Positions 14,080-21,878 are shown, numbered from the stretch's first letter. The stretch: 36,854 nucleotides of DNA from JBNAVY01 sp049700195 (GCA_049700195.1 JBNAVY010000022.1:1-36854), one strand, 5' to 3'. The notes: a model not told the origin generated them from the letters alone. Made by a program: numbers and translations.

Positions 14080-14894
14080 TTTTCATCTCCTCCTATAGGT
14101 TTTATTAAAAACTCTACAATTTTTTGATTCACTCCCTCTGCTTTTTCTATAAAAAACATGTGTCCTGCATTATCAAAAAATTCAACTTCTGAATTCTCAA
14201 TTTTTGAATGCAATAAAAGAGCATTTTCATAAGGTACGATTTTATCGTCTTTACCTGCCATTATTAAAGTTGGAGATTTAATCAAATTAACTCTTGATTC
14301 TTCATCAAATGTTAATCCAGCGTAAAATTGTCTTTTATAAGCGTAAAATGGTTGCGGCTTTTCAAATTTCCATTTCACAATTTGTTCAAATTCATCTTTA
14401 TAAGCAGAAAGATATTCATCGCTAAAACTTAAAGACATAGCAATTCGCAAATTTTCCAGTGCATTACCTGCACCTGCTCCATTCAACATAATGCTAAGAG
14501 TAGATAATGGTATTGGCACGATATTTGGTCCTCCATAATGAGTAGAACATAATATTAACCTATCAACAAGAGCAGGATATTCCAAAGCAAGTTCTTGTGC
14601 TATATAACCACCCATAGAAACACCAAGTACGTGAACTTTTTTAAACCCAAGTTCTGTTACCAGAGCCGCTGTATCATCAGCGAACAGCTTAATAGAATAT
14701 TCCATATCAGGTTTATCAGAATCACCAACACCCCTCAAGTCAAAAACAATAACCTTAAAATGCTTTTTTAACTCATTTATCTGTTTAAACCACATCCATT
14801 TCGAACAACCAAGTCCTTCTATTAGTACAAGAGGTTGACCATTTCCGTGTATTTCATAATATAATCCAATATTATTAACTCTGATTATGGGCAT
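14055..14894 (-). CDS. Alpha/beta hydrolase, cytoplasmic, paired with FabH-like gene
   Basis: A 279-residue serine hydrolase with nucleophile elbow GVSMGG (Ser93), Asp217 in AGKDDKIVP and His245 in DNAGHMFF. The usual His-Gly oxyanion motif is replaced by IEGLG (25-29), so residue 26 is Glu instead of His. This resembles 3-oxoadipate enol-lactonase or short-ester hydrolase relatives, but the reaction cannot be named. The start follows AGGAGG. The long overlap with the next gene and its position right after the transporter genes suggest that it acts on the imported compound or on a product of the FabH-like partner. Confidence 0.85.
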   Translation of the reverse strand: MPIIRVNNIGLYYEIHGNGQPLVLIEGLGCSKWMWFKQINELKKHFKVIVFDLRGVGDSDKPDMEYSIKLFADDTAALVTELGFKKVHVLGVSMGGYIAQELALEYPALVDRLILCSTHYGGPNIVPIPLSTLSIMLNGAGAGNALENLRIAMSLSFSDEYLSAYKDEFEQIVKWKFEKPQPFYAYKRQFYAGLTFDEESRVNLIKSPTLIMAGKDDKIVPYENALLLHSKIENSEVEFFDNAGHMFFIEKAEGVNQKIVEFLIKPIGGDEKWKEKILT

Positions 14895-14917
14895 TTTATA
14901 GCCTCCTATTATGAAGT

Positions 14918-14953
14918 TTTTAGAAAGGGCTTTTTAAAAAGCCCTTTCTAAAA
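14918..14953. repeat. 36-bp perfect palindrome between livJ and the hydrolase gene
   Basis: The sequence from 14918 to 14953 is its own reverse complement, with core arms AGAAAGGGCTTTTT and AAAAAGCCCTTTCT. In RNA it forms a strong hairpin just after the livJ stop. Neither strand has a proper T run after it. A likely role is to protect the 3' end of livJ mRNA or to lower expression of the genes further on, as seen between genes for binding proteins and their neighbours in other ABC operons. Confidence 0.7.
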
Positions 14954-14964
14954 TGTTAAAACTA

Positions 14965-16236
14965 TCATTTTGGTTCAATATAATCAGTAAATATCTCATA
15001 AGTATAATCATTTTCATTCTTATATATAGCCTTCATAAAGTACATGGCCTTTTGCGGACTATGAACTGTATCTGTATAGGTAAGTTTATAAGCAAGACCA
15101 TCATTCCAATCTTTGAATGTCTCCATAGCTTTTATAAAATCATTCCAAGTTAGATTATTGCCAGCTCTTTTTAAACCTTCAACAAATGTTTGAGCAGCAA
15201 TCCATCCTGCAACATGATATCCTGAAGGTGTTTCATTAGGAAAATATTTTTTTATTGTATCAAGGAATAATTTAACTTTAGGTTCATTCTCTGTTTTACC
15301 ATATATTGGGTAAGCCCATCCTGCAACTATTGCTCCATTCCATGCATCCTTTGCAAGTTTAAACATTGTAAGGTCAGAAACAACATAGGACGCAAGAAAT
15401 TGCGGTTTATACCCAATTTCCTTTGCCTTTACGGCAATACCTGCTAAAGGTTTCGCTGTACCAAGAAGTATTACAACATCTCCATTTGCTTCTTTCGCCT
15501 TTAATACTGGTGTACTAAAATCTACATCAGTTGTGTTAAAAGAAACAGCAGCTTTCAAAAGGTCGGATTTCCCAAGTTTTTCAAGCTGTTCTTTTATAGC
15601 ATTTAGACCTTCTGTACCTAACTCATCGTTTTGATAAATTACTACAATATTTTTTGCATTTAAATTATCAACTGCATATTGTGATAGCACATGACCTTCT
15701 GTAGTATAATTAGGTTGTACAGGGAAATAATTCTCCTTGAAAGGAATTGCAAATTTACTTGATCCTGAACCTTGATATACATCAGGAATTCCCTTTTGAA
15801 CTATATAATCCATTGATGCAAGTAATCCTGGAGTCCCAAGTGTACCTACAAGAGCAAATACTTTATCTTGCTCAACTAATTCTTGAGTTTTTTGTACTGT
15901 TACAGCAGGATTAAATTGATCATCCTTGTAAATTAGCTCTATTTTCCTGCTATTTACTCCTCCCTGATCATTAATATAATTAAAGTATGCTTGCATACCA
16001 TGAAGCATTGGTGTACCAATTACTGCTACTGGCCCTGTCAATGCTAGGGTTGTTCCTATTTTTACTGTTGTATCAGTCACTCCCTGAGCTAGTTCATTTT
16101 TGGTTTGTTCTTTTTGTGAAGCTGGGGTATTTGCCTGTTCACTATTTTTGTTTCCACAGCCAGTTAATACAATACCTAATGTAAATATAAATGCAAGAAC
16201 TAATACAAACAATTTTTTAATAAAACTTTTTTCCAT
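14965..16236 (-). CDS. livJ: Branched-chain amino acid-type substrate-binding lipoprotein
   Basis: Solute-binding protein of the HAAT/Liv family (periplasmic-binding-protein type 1 fold), 423 residues, tethered by the lipobox LTGC with Cys27. Ligand-contact segments typical of the family are visible: ALTGPVAVIGTPMLHGMQ (69-86) and VFALVGTLGTPG in the first lobe. The ATG at 16236 is preferred because AGGAGG lies six bases upstream; the ATG fifteen bases earlier lacks a site. The ligand is not evident: proteins of this family bind branched-chain amino acids, amides, urea, aromatic acids or short organic acids. Company with a hydratase, hydrolases and CoA-transferase argues for an organic acid rather than leucine. 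A 36-bp palindrome follows the gene. Confidence 0.9.
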   Translation of the reverse strand: MEKSFIKKLFVLVLAFIFTLGIVLTGCGNKNSEQANTPASQKEQTKNELAQGVTDTTVKIGTTLALTGPVAVIGTPMLHGMQAYFNYINDQGGVNSRKIELIYKDDQFNPAVTVQKTQELVEQDKVFALVGTLGTPGLLASMDYIVQKGIPDVYQGSGSSKFAIPFKENYFPVQPNYTTEGHVLSQYAVDNLNAKNIVVIYQNDELGTEGLNAIKEQLEKLGKSDLLKAAVSFNTTDVDFSTPVLKAKEANGDVVILLGTAKPLAGIAVKAKEIGYKPQFLASYVVSDLTMFKLAKDAWNGAIVAGWAYPIYGKTENEPKVKLFLDTIKKYFPNETPSGYHVAGWIAAQTFVEGLKRAGNNLTWNDFIKAMETFKDWNDGLAYKLTYTDTVHSPQKAMYFMKAIYKNENDYTYEIFTDYIEPK

Positions 16237-16276
16237 AATTATCCTCCTCATGATAATTTTAATTTATATTCAATCC

Positions 16277-16987
16277 TTAACTTTTACCTCCAAGATAAGT
16301 TACTTTCACCTCCTCATTATTTTTTAAATCTTCAGCTTTACCTTCCATTACTACTGATCCAGTTTGTAAAATATAAGCATAATTAGCTATTGCTAATGCC
16401 TGTCTGGTATTTTGCTCCACTAAAAGTACTGTTACCCCCTCTTGATTAATTTCTTTTATAAATTCAAATATTTCCTTAACTATAAGTGGTGCAAGTCCTA
16501 ATGATGGTTCATCAAGCATTAGCAATTTAGGCTTTGCCATCAATGCCCTTGCTATTGCAAGCATTTGTTGCTCTCCGCCGCTTAAAGTACCAGAAATTTG
16601 ATTTTGTCTTTCTCTAAGTCGTGGAAAATACTGATAAATTCTTTCAAGGTCTTTTAAAATATTATTTTTATCTTTTCTAGTATAAGCACCTATTTTTAAA
16701 TTTTCTAAAACAGATAAATTAGGAAAAATTTGTCTTCCTTCCGGAGATTGTACAATGCCTTTAGATACAATTACCTCTGGAGATTTGCCATCTATTCTTT
16801 CTCCCATAAACTCTATTTTCCCACGACTAGGTTTTAAAAGTCCTGATATTGTTCTAAGCATAGTGGTTTTACCTGCACCATTAGCACCTAAAATCGCAAC
16901 AATATCTCCTTCTTTTATTTCAATTGTCACTCCTTTTAGTGCTTTGACATAACCGTAAGAAGATTCAACATCAATAAGACTAAGCAA
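16277..16987 (-). CDS. livF: Liv-type ABC transporter ATPase LivF
   Basis: Second ATPase of the Liv transporter, 236 residues. Walker A GANGAGKTT at 34-42, signature LSGGEQQMLAIARALM near 135-150, Walker B LLMLDEPSLGLAP near 154-166, all intact. The start is the TTG at 16987, which has GGAGGTG six bases upstream and gives the usual MLSLIDVESSYG N-terminus; a TTG fifteen bases further upstream overlaps that ribosome binding site. It overlaps the end of livG by eight bases. Confidence 0.9.
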   Translation of the reverse strand: MLSLIDVESSYGYVKALKGVTIEIKEGDIVAILGANGAGKTTMLRTISGLLKPSRGKIEFMGERIDGKSPEVIVSKGIVQSPEGRQIFPNLSVLENLKIGAYTRKDKNNILKDLERIYQYFPRLRERQNQISGTLSGGEQQMLAIARALMAKPKLLMLDEPSLGLAPLIVKEIFEFIKEINQEGVTVLLVEQNTRQALAIANYAYILQTGSVVMEGKAEDLKNNEEVKVTYLGGKS

Positions 16988-17750
16988 TCTCTTCACCTCC
17001 AAGATATGCTTCGATAACAGCAGGATCAGATTTTACTTTTTCTGGTGTGCCTTCGCATATTTTTTTACCAAAATTCATTACACAAATATTCTCACATATA
17101 TTCATAACAAGAGACATGTCATGTTCTACTAAAAGTATTGTAACGCCAAACTCATCTCGCAATTTTAAAATTAATTCAGCTAATTCGTCTGTTTCACTGT
17201 GATTCATACCCGCAGCAGGTTCATCTAACATAATTAACCGTGGTTGTGATACAAGGGCTCTACCTATTTCTACTAACTTTTGTATACCATAAGGTTGTGC
17301 CGATGGATATTCATGCGCTCTGTCTTCTATATTGAAAATTTTAAGTATTTCCATAGCTTTATCTCTAATTCTTCTTTCTTCTTTTTTTACAGAAGAGAGC
17401 ATAAAGGCAGAGGATAATATGTTCTCTTTTGTAAATGCAACTTGTCCAACAAGCAAATTTTCTAATATAGTCATATGCTTAAAAAGTTCAACATTTTGAA
17501 AAGTTCTGGCTACCCCTGTTTTTATTACTTCATGAAGTTTAAGCTTTGTAATTTCCTTATCCTCAAAAACAATTCTTCCTAAGGTTGGATTATAAAATCT
17601 TGATATGCAATTAAAAACAGTAGTTTTACCTGCACCATTAGGACCTATAAGCCCATAAATTTCACCCTTTTTAACACTAAAACTGAGAGAATCAACGGCT
17701 TTCAAACCTCCAAATTCCATAGTCAAATTCTCAACTATTAAATGTTCCAT
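16980..17750 (-). CDS. livG: Liv-type ABC transporter ATPase LivG
   Basis: First ATPase of the Liv transporter, 256 residues. Walker A GPNGAGKTT at 36-44; the long LivG-specific insertion between Walker A and signature (QVAFTKENILSSAFML region) is present; the signature is the degenerate AQPYGIQKLVEIGRAL; Walker B RLIMLDEPAAGMN. The C-terminal EGTPEKVKSDPAVIEAYLG is typical. It starts ten bases after livM. Confidence 0.92.
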   Translation of the reverse strand: MEHLIVENLTMEFGGLKAVDSLSFSVKKGEIYGLIGPNGAGKTTVFNCISRFYNPTLGRIVFEDKEITKLKLHEVIKTGVARTFQNVELFKHMTILENLLVGQVAFTKENILSSAFMLSSVKKEERRIRDKAMEILKIFNIEDRAHEYPSAQPYGIQKLVEIGRALVSQPRLIMLDEPAAGMNHSETDELAELILKLRDEFGVTILLVEHDMSLVMNICENICVMNFGKKICEGTPEKVKSDPAVIEAYLGGEEIA

Positions 17751-17760
17751 GCATTATCCC

Positions 17761-18756
17761 TCACTTTTCAATCTTAACTGCGATTTTTTCTTTGTTATTC
17801 GCAAATAATTTTTTAAATTTATCTTTTAGTCTAGCTCCTGCATATGCTATACCTTTTGGATAAAAAATTACAACAGCTATTATAATTGCACCTGTAATAA
17901 TTTGTGCCAAGCTTTTTATAGGTAAATTGGAGGTAATTTGAGGAAGCCACGTCATTATTATTGCTCCAATTATAGATCCACTTATTGTTCCTATACCCCC
18001 TATAACAAGCATTGCTAGAAAATTAAGAGACATCCCTACACTAAACGCATAATCATAAGGAGTCATAAAACCAAGCAAATGAGCATATAAACTTCCTGCA
18101 ATCCCAGTATAAAATGCACTTAATCCAAAAGCTAATGTTTTATAATACGATACATTTATTCCCATTGCCTTTGCAGCAATTTCACTATCTCTCATAGCCA
18201 TTAAGCTTCTACCAACTTTTGTTCTTATAATATTCAAAGTAATTATTATAAGAATAATAGTTGAAATTAAGATAATATAGTAATAACTTAAATATGAATC
18301 AAATTTAAAACCGAATAAATCAGGTCTCAAAGGTTTTATTCCAGAAAAGCCTCCAGTAAAGCTAGTCCATATAGCAAAAATTTGTGTTACAGCTACACCA
18401 AATCCCAGAGTGGCTATTGCTAAATAATTTCCTTCTAACTTCAGTGCAGGAAGTCCTAAAAAAATACCAACAATACCTGTTACCAAACCCGATAAAATAA
18501 GTGCTATAAAAAATGGCATATGAAGTGTAAGTGTTAGATATGCTGAAGTATAAGCACCAACTGCCAAAAAAGCACCATGTCCCAAAGATATTTGCCCTGC
18601 ATAACCCATTAAAATATTAAGACCTATTGCAACAATTGCATATATAAGTGATAAGTCTAAAAGATATTGAAGACTACTGGGTAAATTTAATATAGGCGGA
18701 ATTAATACAGCAATTAAAATTATAACTATCCAAGATATATATTTTTTTAGATTCAT
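17761..18756 (-). CDS. livM: Liv-type ABC transporter permease LivM
   Basis: Inner-membrane permease of 331 residues with about nine to ten hydrophobic segments. The family motif GYAGQISLGHGAFLAVGAYTSA is at about 51-72, and the cytoplasmic coupling region contains RDSEIAAKAMGINVSYYK. It is read two bases after livH, in the usual H-M-G-F order. The basic C-terminal tail is rich in lysine. Confidence 0.92.
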   Translation of the reverse strand: MNLKKYISWIVIILIAVLIPPILNLPSSLQYLLDLSLIYAIVAIGLNILMGYAGQISLGHGAFLAVGAYTSAYLTLTLHMPFFIALILSGLVTGIVGIFLGLPALKLEGNYLAIATLGFGVAVTQIFAIWTSFTGGFSGIKPLRPDLFGFKFDSYLSYYYIILISTIILIIITLNIIRTKVGRSLMAMRDSEIAAKAMGINVSYYKTLAFGLSAFYTGIAGSLYAHLLGFMTPYDYAFSVGMSLNFLAMLVIGGIGTISGSIIGAIIMTWLPQITSNLPIKSLAQIITGAIIIAVVIFYPKGIAYAGARLKDKFKKLFANNKEKIAVKIEK

Positions 18757-18758
18757 TA

Positions 18759-19625
18759 TTACACCTTCTTTCCAACTTTTTGTCCTATAAGTCCTGTAGG
18801 TTTAATCCATAGCATTATAACTATAAGAGCAAATGCAAATGTTGAACTTAGTTGTGCTGAAATATAGCCACTTGCAATATTTTCTAACACTCCAAGTATT
18901 AAACCTCCCACTACAGGTCCCACAAAAGTTGTAAATCCGCCTAAAACTGCAGCAGTAAATGCCTTTAATAATACGGAAGACATCATATTTACATCAAGAA
19001 ATGTAGTTGGGGCTATCAACATACCTGCAATTGCACCAAGTATAGAACTTACAATCCAAGTAATAGAATAAACATGATTAACAGCTATACCCATCAACCT
19101 TGCAATAGTTGGATTTTCTGACGTTGCCCTAATCGCAATGCCAGCAAGTGTATATTTTAACATATAAAATAAAATCCCCATTATAAAAACTGTAATGACT
19201 AATGTTAAAAGATTTGCTTTTGATATTACTGCTTCAAAAAATTTAAATTCTCCTCCTACAATTGCTGGAAAACTATAAGTCTCAAAGCCAAATGCCCATC
19301 CTGCTGTACCATTTACAATCATCATAAGCCCTAATGTTACAATTAAAAGACTTAAAACTGGGGCTTTTTGAATAGGTCTTATAAAAAATCTTTCTACCAC
19401 AAAACCTAAAACTGCAGCAAATAAAAGTGCCAATATAAAAGCTCCCCAATAAGGTATTCCATAGGATGTCATAACTGTATATGCAATAAAAGTTGAAAAC
19501 ATAGCCATTTCACCCTGTGCGAAATTTACTACATCAGAAGTTTTATATATTAATACAAGACCTAATGCTGCTAATGCATATAATCCACCTGTAGCAAAAC
19601 CACTAATTAATTGTTGCAACAACAT
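18759..19625 (-). CDS. livH: Liv-type ABC transporter permease LivH
   Basis: Inner-membrane permease of 288 residues with about eight hydrophobic segments. The motif VVNFAQGEMAMFSTFIAY near 30-47 and the coupling segment AIRATSENPTIARLMGIAVN near 165-184 identify the LivH family. The ATG at 19625 is chosen because GGGAGG stands seven bases upstream; the frame extends five codons further back. It lies 30 bases after the maoC-like gene. Confidence 0.92.
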   Translation of the reverse strand: MLLQQLISGFATGGLYALAALGLVLIYKTSDVVNFAQGEMAMFSTFIAYTVMTSYGIPYWGAFILALLFAAVLGFVVERFFIRPIQKAPVLSLLIVTLGLMMIVNGTAGWAFGFETYSFPAIVGGEFKFFEAVISKANLLTLVITVFIMGILFYMLKYTLAGIAIRATSENPTIARLMGIAVNHVYSITWIVSSILGAIAGMLIAPTTFLDVNMMSSVLLKAFTAAVLGGFTTFVGPVVGGLILGVLENIASGYISAQLSSTFAFALIVIMLWIKPTGLIGQKVGKKV

Positions 19626-19655
19626 TTTATAGCCTCCCATTCCAATAATTTCTGC

Positions 19656-20072
19656 TTACTCCTTTGGCGCGAGTACAGTTGCTATGCCCTCTAATACAAT
19701 TTCATTATTTTGATTTGTACAAATTGTTTTTAATTTAACTCGGTTTTTTTCTGGGATAATTTCCACTACTTCTACCTCAGCTTTAATTGTATCGCCAAAC
19801 TTTACAGGTTTTGTAAATCTTAACTCCTGACCTAAATATATAGTCCCCTGTCCTGGCAGCTTAGTACCCAAAACAGCAGAGATTAAACCTGCAGTCAGCA
19901 TTCCATGAGCTATCCTTCCCTTAAATATCGTTTTCTCAGCTTCTAGTTGGTTAATATGAGCAGGATTAAAATCCCCTGTAATACCAGCATATAAATATAC
20001 ATCTGTTTCTGTAATAGTTTTCATAATACTGTCTTTTTCTCCAATTTTTAATTTATCAATTGTTTTTATCAT
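19656..20072 (-). CDS. MaoC/PhaJ-type (R)-specific enoyl-CoA hydratase
   Basis: A 138-residue single hot-dog-fold protein. It has the catalytic signature of (R)-hydratases: Asp34 and His39 in GDFNPAHI, followed by FKGRIAHGML. These enzymes interconvert (R)-3-hydroxyacyl-CoA and trans-2-enoyl-CoA, opposite in stereochemistry to Crt. A start at the ATG behind AAAGGAG is clear. It is the first gene of the transporter cluster and sits 44 bases after a sigma-54 promoter. Together with Crt and Bcd it would feed (R)-3-hydroxybutyryl-CoA into crotonyl-CoA. Some MaoC-like proteins of this size act on other acyl groups, so the C4 substrate is inference. Confidence 0.85.
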   Translation of the reverse strand: MIKTIDKLKIGEKDSIMKTITETDVYLYAGITGDFNPAHINQLEAEKTIFKGRIAHGMLTAGLISAVLGTKLPGQGTIYLGQELRFTKPVKFGDTIKAEVEVVEIIPEKNRVKLKTICTNQNNEIVLEGIATVLAPKE

Positions 20073-20115
20073 TATGCTGCTCCTTTCAATCTTTGTTTAA
20101 TTTTGACTATATTAA

Positions 20116-20133
20116 TTGCAAAAATAATGCCAA
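20116..20133 (-). promoter_or_regulatory. Sigma-54 promoter of the maoC-liv cluster
   Basis: The minus strand reads TTGGCATTATTTTTGCAA. The GG and GC doublets are exactly 12 bases apart, as required for a -24/-12 promoter (TGGCAC-N5-TTGC); only the last base of the first block differs. Transcription would start near 20106, about 35 bases before the start codon. The sigma-54 activator is encoded immediately upstream. Confidence 0.85.
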
Positions 20134-20141
20134 CAAAATTT

Positions 20142-20186
20142 TTTAAGGACTATTTTTATTTTTTATTAATAAAAATAGTCCTTAAA
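20142..20186. repeat. 19-bp perfect inverted repeat next to the sigma-54 promoter
   Basis: Arms TTTAAGGACTATTTTTATT (20142-20160) and its reverse complement (20168-20186) flank a seven-base loop. The structure ends eight bases upstream of the -24 element. It could be the terminator of the regulator gene, although no T run follows on the minus strand, or a DNA element for regulator binding. Confidence 0.65.
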
Positions 20187-20351
20187 TCCTGTATATTCTT
20201 AGTTTTATTTTATATATTTTATAATAAAATATCGTAACATATATATAATTTACATAAAAAATTTTATTTTAATGATAATGTTTCCATATGTTTTAATAAA
20301 ATATGTCCCAAAATAAGACATAATATGAGATAATAGTTCTTTACATATGTT

Positions 20352-20388
20352 ATTGATACTGTGTATCATAACGCTACACAGTATCAAT
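20352..20388. promoter_or_regulatory. 14-bp inverted repeat, putative activator binding site upstream of maoC-liv
   Basis: Arms ATTGATACTGTGTA (20352-20365) and TACACAGTATCAAT (20375-20388) are perfect, with a nine-base loop. One arm with its loop also contains TGATAC-TGT-GTATCA. The same half-sites, TGATAC and GTATCA, recur in the palindrome before the regulator gene. It overlaps the regulator stop codon and lies about 250 bases upstream of the sigma-54 start site, within the normal range for enhancer sites. No T run follows, so a terminator role is less likely. Confidence 0.6.
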
Positions 20389-21790
20389 TTGCTCCATTTA
20401 TATCAGTTATATTAAACATTTTAATCTTTCTGTAAAGCCTGGATCTTGGTATTTTTAATATTTCCGCTGCTTGTGATTTATTGTAATTACACTCTTTTAA
20501 AGTTTCAAGTATTATCCTCTCTTCAAATTCTTCAAGCATTTTCTGAAGTCCAGATTCTTTCTGTCTTACAGGTATCTCTTTGTTCAGAATATAAAGAGGA
20601 ATATCTATTTTCCTGATTGTATCACCTTCCGAATTGACAACCATTCGCTCTACTGCATTTCTTAGTTCCCTGATATTCCCTGGCCAATCATATTTTTCTA
20701 AAATGTCATACACTTCCTTAGAAACTTTTTTGTATATTCCAGAATTCTGAGCCAAAAGGTACAAAAAATGATCTATCAAAAGCGGAATATCTCCTCTTCT
20801 TTCACGCAATGGTGGAACATTAAGCATTAATACATTTATTCTGTAAAATAAATCGCTTCTGAATTTGCCTTCTTTAATAAGCTTTTGAAGGTCTTTGTTA
20901 GTTGCTGAAATAACACGTACATCAATTCTAATAGGTTCTTTGCCACCTACTCTTTCTATTTCTCCTTCTTGAAGCACTCTTAGAAGTTTTGCCTGCATTG
21001 TATACGGCATATCACCTATTTCATCTAAAAAGATAGTACCATGATTTGCAAGCTCAAACTTACCTATTTTGCCACCTCTTTGAGCTCCTGTAAAAGCGCC
21101 TTCTTCATAACCAAATAGCTCTGATTCCATTAACTGCTCTGGTATAGCAGCACAATTTACAGTCACAAATGGATAATCTCTTCTGTTACTTGAATTGTGG
21201 ATTGATTGAGCAAAAAGTTCTTTCCCTACCCCACTTTCTCCATATATAAGAATATTGGAACTCATATTTGCCATCTTTATAGCTTTTTTCTTACACTCAA
21301 TTATTGCATCACTTTTCCCAACAATATTCTCCCACGAGTACCTGGCACCACGGATTTTTCTTAATGTTTTTTTATAGTGATTAAGTTCAGTCTCTAAAAG
21401 CCTGTTTTTTTCTATGAGTTTTCTAAGTTCATTTAAATCCTCAAACAAAATCATTCCAAAACCGCCAATAACCTCGTCACCATCTTTTATCGCAATTCTA
21501 TGCACAATAGCTTCTTTTCCATTTGCAAACTTATGCTTATATGCAATCTCGTTCTGTCCTGTTTTCAAAACAAGAGGAAATCGCGAGTTTCGATCAACAT
21601 CCAAGACATATTTATTAATAACTTCTTCTTTCCTTAATCCTAAAAAATCTAAAAATGTTTTATTCATCATTTTTACATTGCCTTTTTCATCTAGTATATC
21701 AAAAGCTATTGGCAATTTATCAAAAACATTTTTAAATAAAAACTCCATCTCATTACTGAATAAAAAGGATTTATCAACATTACCCTGCAT
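20384..21790 (-). CDS. PAS-AAA+-Fis sigma-54-dependent transcriptional activator
   Basis: A 468-residue bacterial enhancer-binding protein. Residues 15-118 form a PAS sensor domain (AFDILDEKGNVKMMNKTFLDFLG), then a coiled coil (118-145) and the AAA+ domain with Walker A GESGVGKE (184-191), the sigma-54-contacting GAFTGA loop (231-236) and Walker B IFLDE (253-257). The C-terminal Fis-type helix-turn-helix is at about 425-460 (NYNKSQAAEILKIPRSRLYRKI). There is no receiver domain, so control is by ligand or redox through PAS rather than by a kinase. All three sigma-54 promoters found in the window drive neighbouring C4-CoA or transport genes, which makes these its likely targets. The ATG at 21790 lies behind GGCGGTGAG. 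Confidence 0.92.
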   Translation of the reverse strand: MQGNVDKSFLFSNEMEFLFKNVFDKLPIAFDILDEKGNVKMMNKTFLDFLGLRKEEVINKYVLDVDRNSRFPLVLKTGQNEIAYKHKFANGKEAIVHRIAIKDGDEVIGGFGMILFEDLNELRKLIEKNRLLETELNHYKKTLRKIRGARYSWENIVGKSDAIIECKKKAIKMANMSSNILIYGESGVGKELFAQSIHNSSNRRDYPFVTVNCAAIPEQLMESELFGYEEGAFTGAQRGGKIGKFELANHGTIFLDEIGDMPYTMQAKLLRVLQEGEIERVGGKEPIRIDVRVISATNKDLQKLIKEGKFRSDLFYRINVLMLNVPPLRERRGDIPLLIDHFLYLLAQNSGIYKKVSKEVYDILEKYDWPGNIRELRNAVERMVVNSEGDTIRKIDIPLYILNKEIPVRQKESGLQKMLEEFEERIILETLKECNYNKSQAAEILKIPRSRLYRKIKMFNITDINGAN

Positions 21791-21815
21791 TTTCTCACCG
21801 CCTCAATGATAAGAA

Positions 21816-21834
21816 ATGTATCAAAATGATACAT
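21816..21834. promoter_or_regulatory. 19-bp palindrome in the leader of the activator gene
   Basis: ATGTATCA-AAA-TGATACAT is a perfect palindrome lying just after the predicted transcription start of the regulator gene. It shares the TGATAC/GTATCA half-sites with the repeat at 20352-20388. A protein bound here would block its own transcript, suggesting autorepression. Confidence 0.55.
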
Positions 21835-21846
21835 AATTTTAATAAT

Positions 21847-21875
21847 ATTATATATATAATAATCTATAAAAGCAA
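21847..21875 (-). promoter_or_regulatory. Putative sigma-A promoter of the sigma-54 activator gene
   Basis: TATAAT (21847-21852) with TTGCTT (21870-21875) and a 17-base spacer on the minus strand. The -10 is perfect and the -35 matches three of six bases. It lies between the thl terminator and the palindrome. Confidence 0.55.
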
Positions 21876-21878
21876 TAA

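Larger units (their letters stand above)
20073..20383. other. AT-rich regulatory region between the sigma-54 activator and maoC-liv
   Basis: This 311-bp gap has no reading frame. It holds, from right to left, the inverted repeat at 20352-20388, a very AT-rich stretch with a perfect 19-bp palindrome at 20214-20232 (ATATTTTAT-A-ATAAAATAT), the hairpin at 20142-20186, and the sigma-54 promoter. Its length and composition suit an enhancer-to-promoter loop. Confidence 0.6.

Noticed and set aside
20384..20388. Repeat at the end of the sigma-54 activator gene as a simple terminator
   Set aside because: The stem is strong, but the minus strand after it reads AACATATGTAAAG without a T run, and the half-sites recur in the regulator leader.
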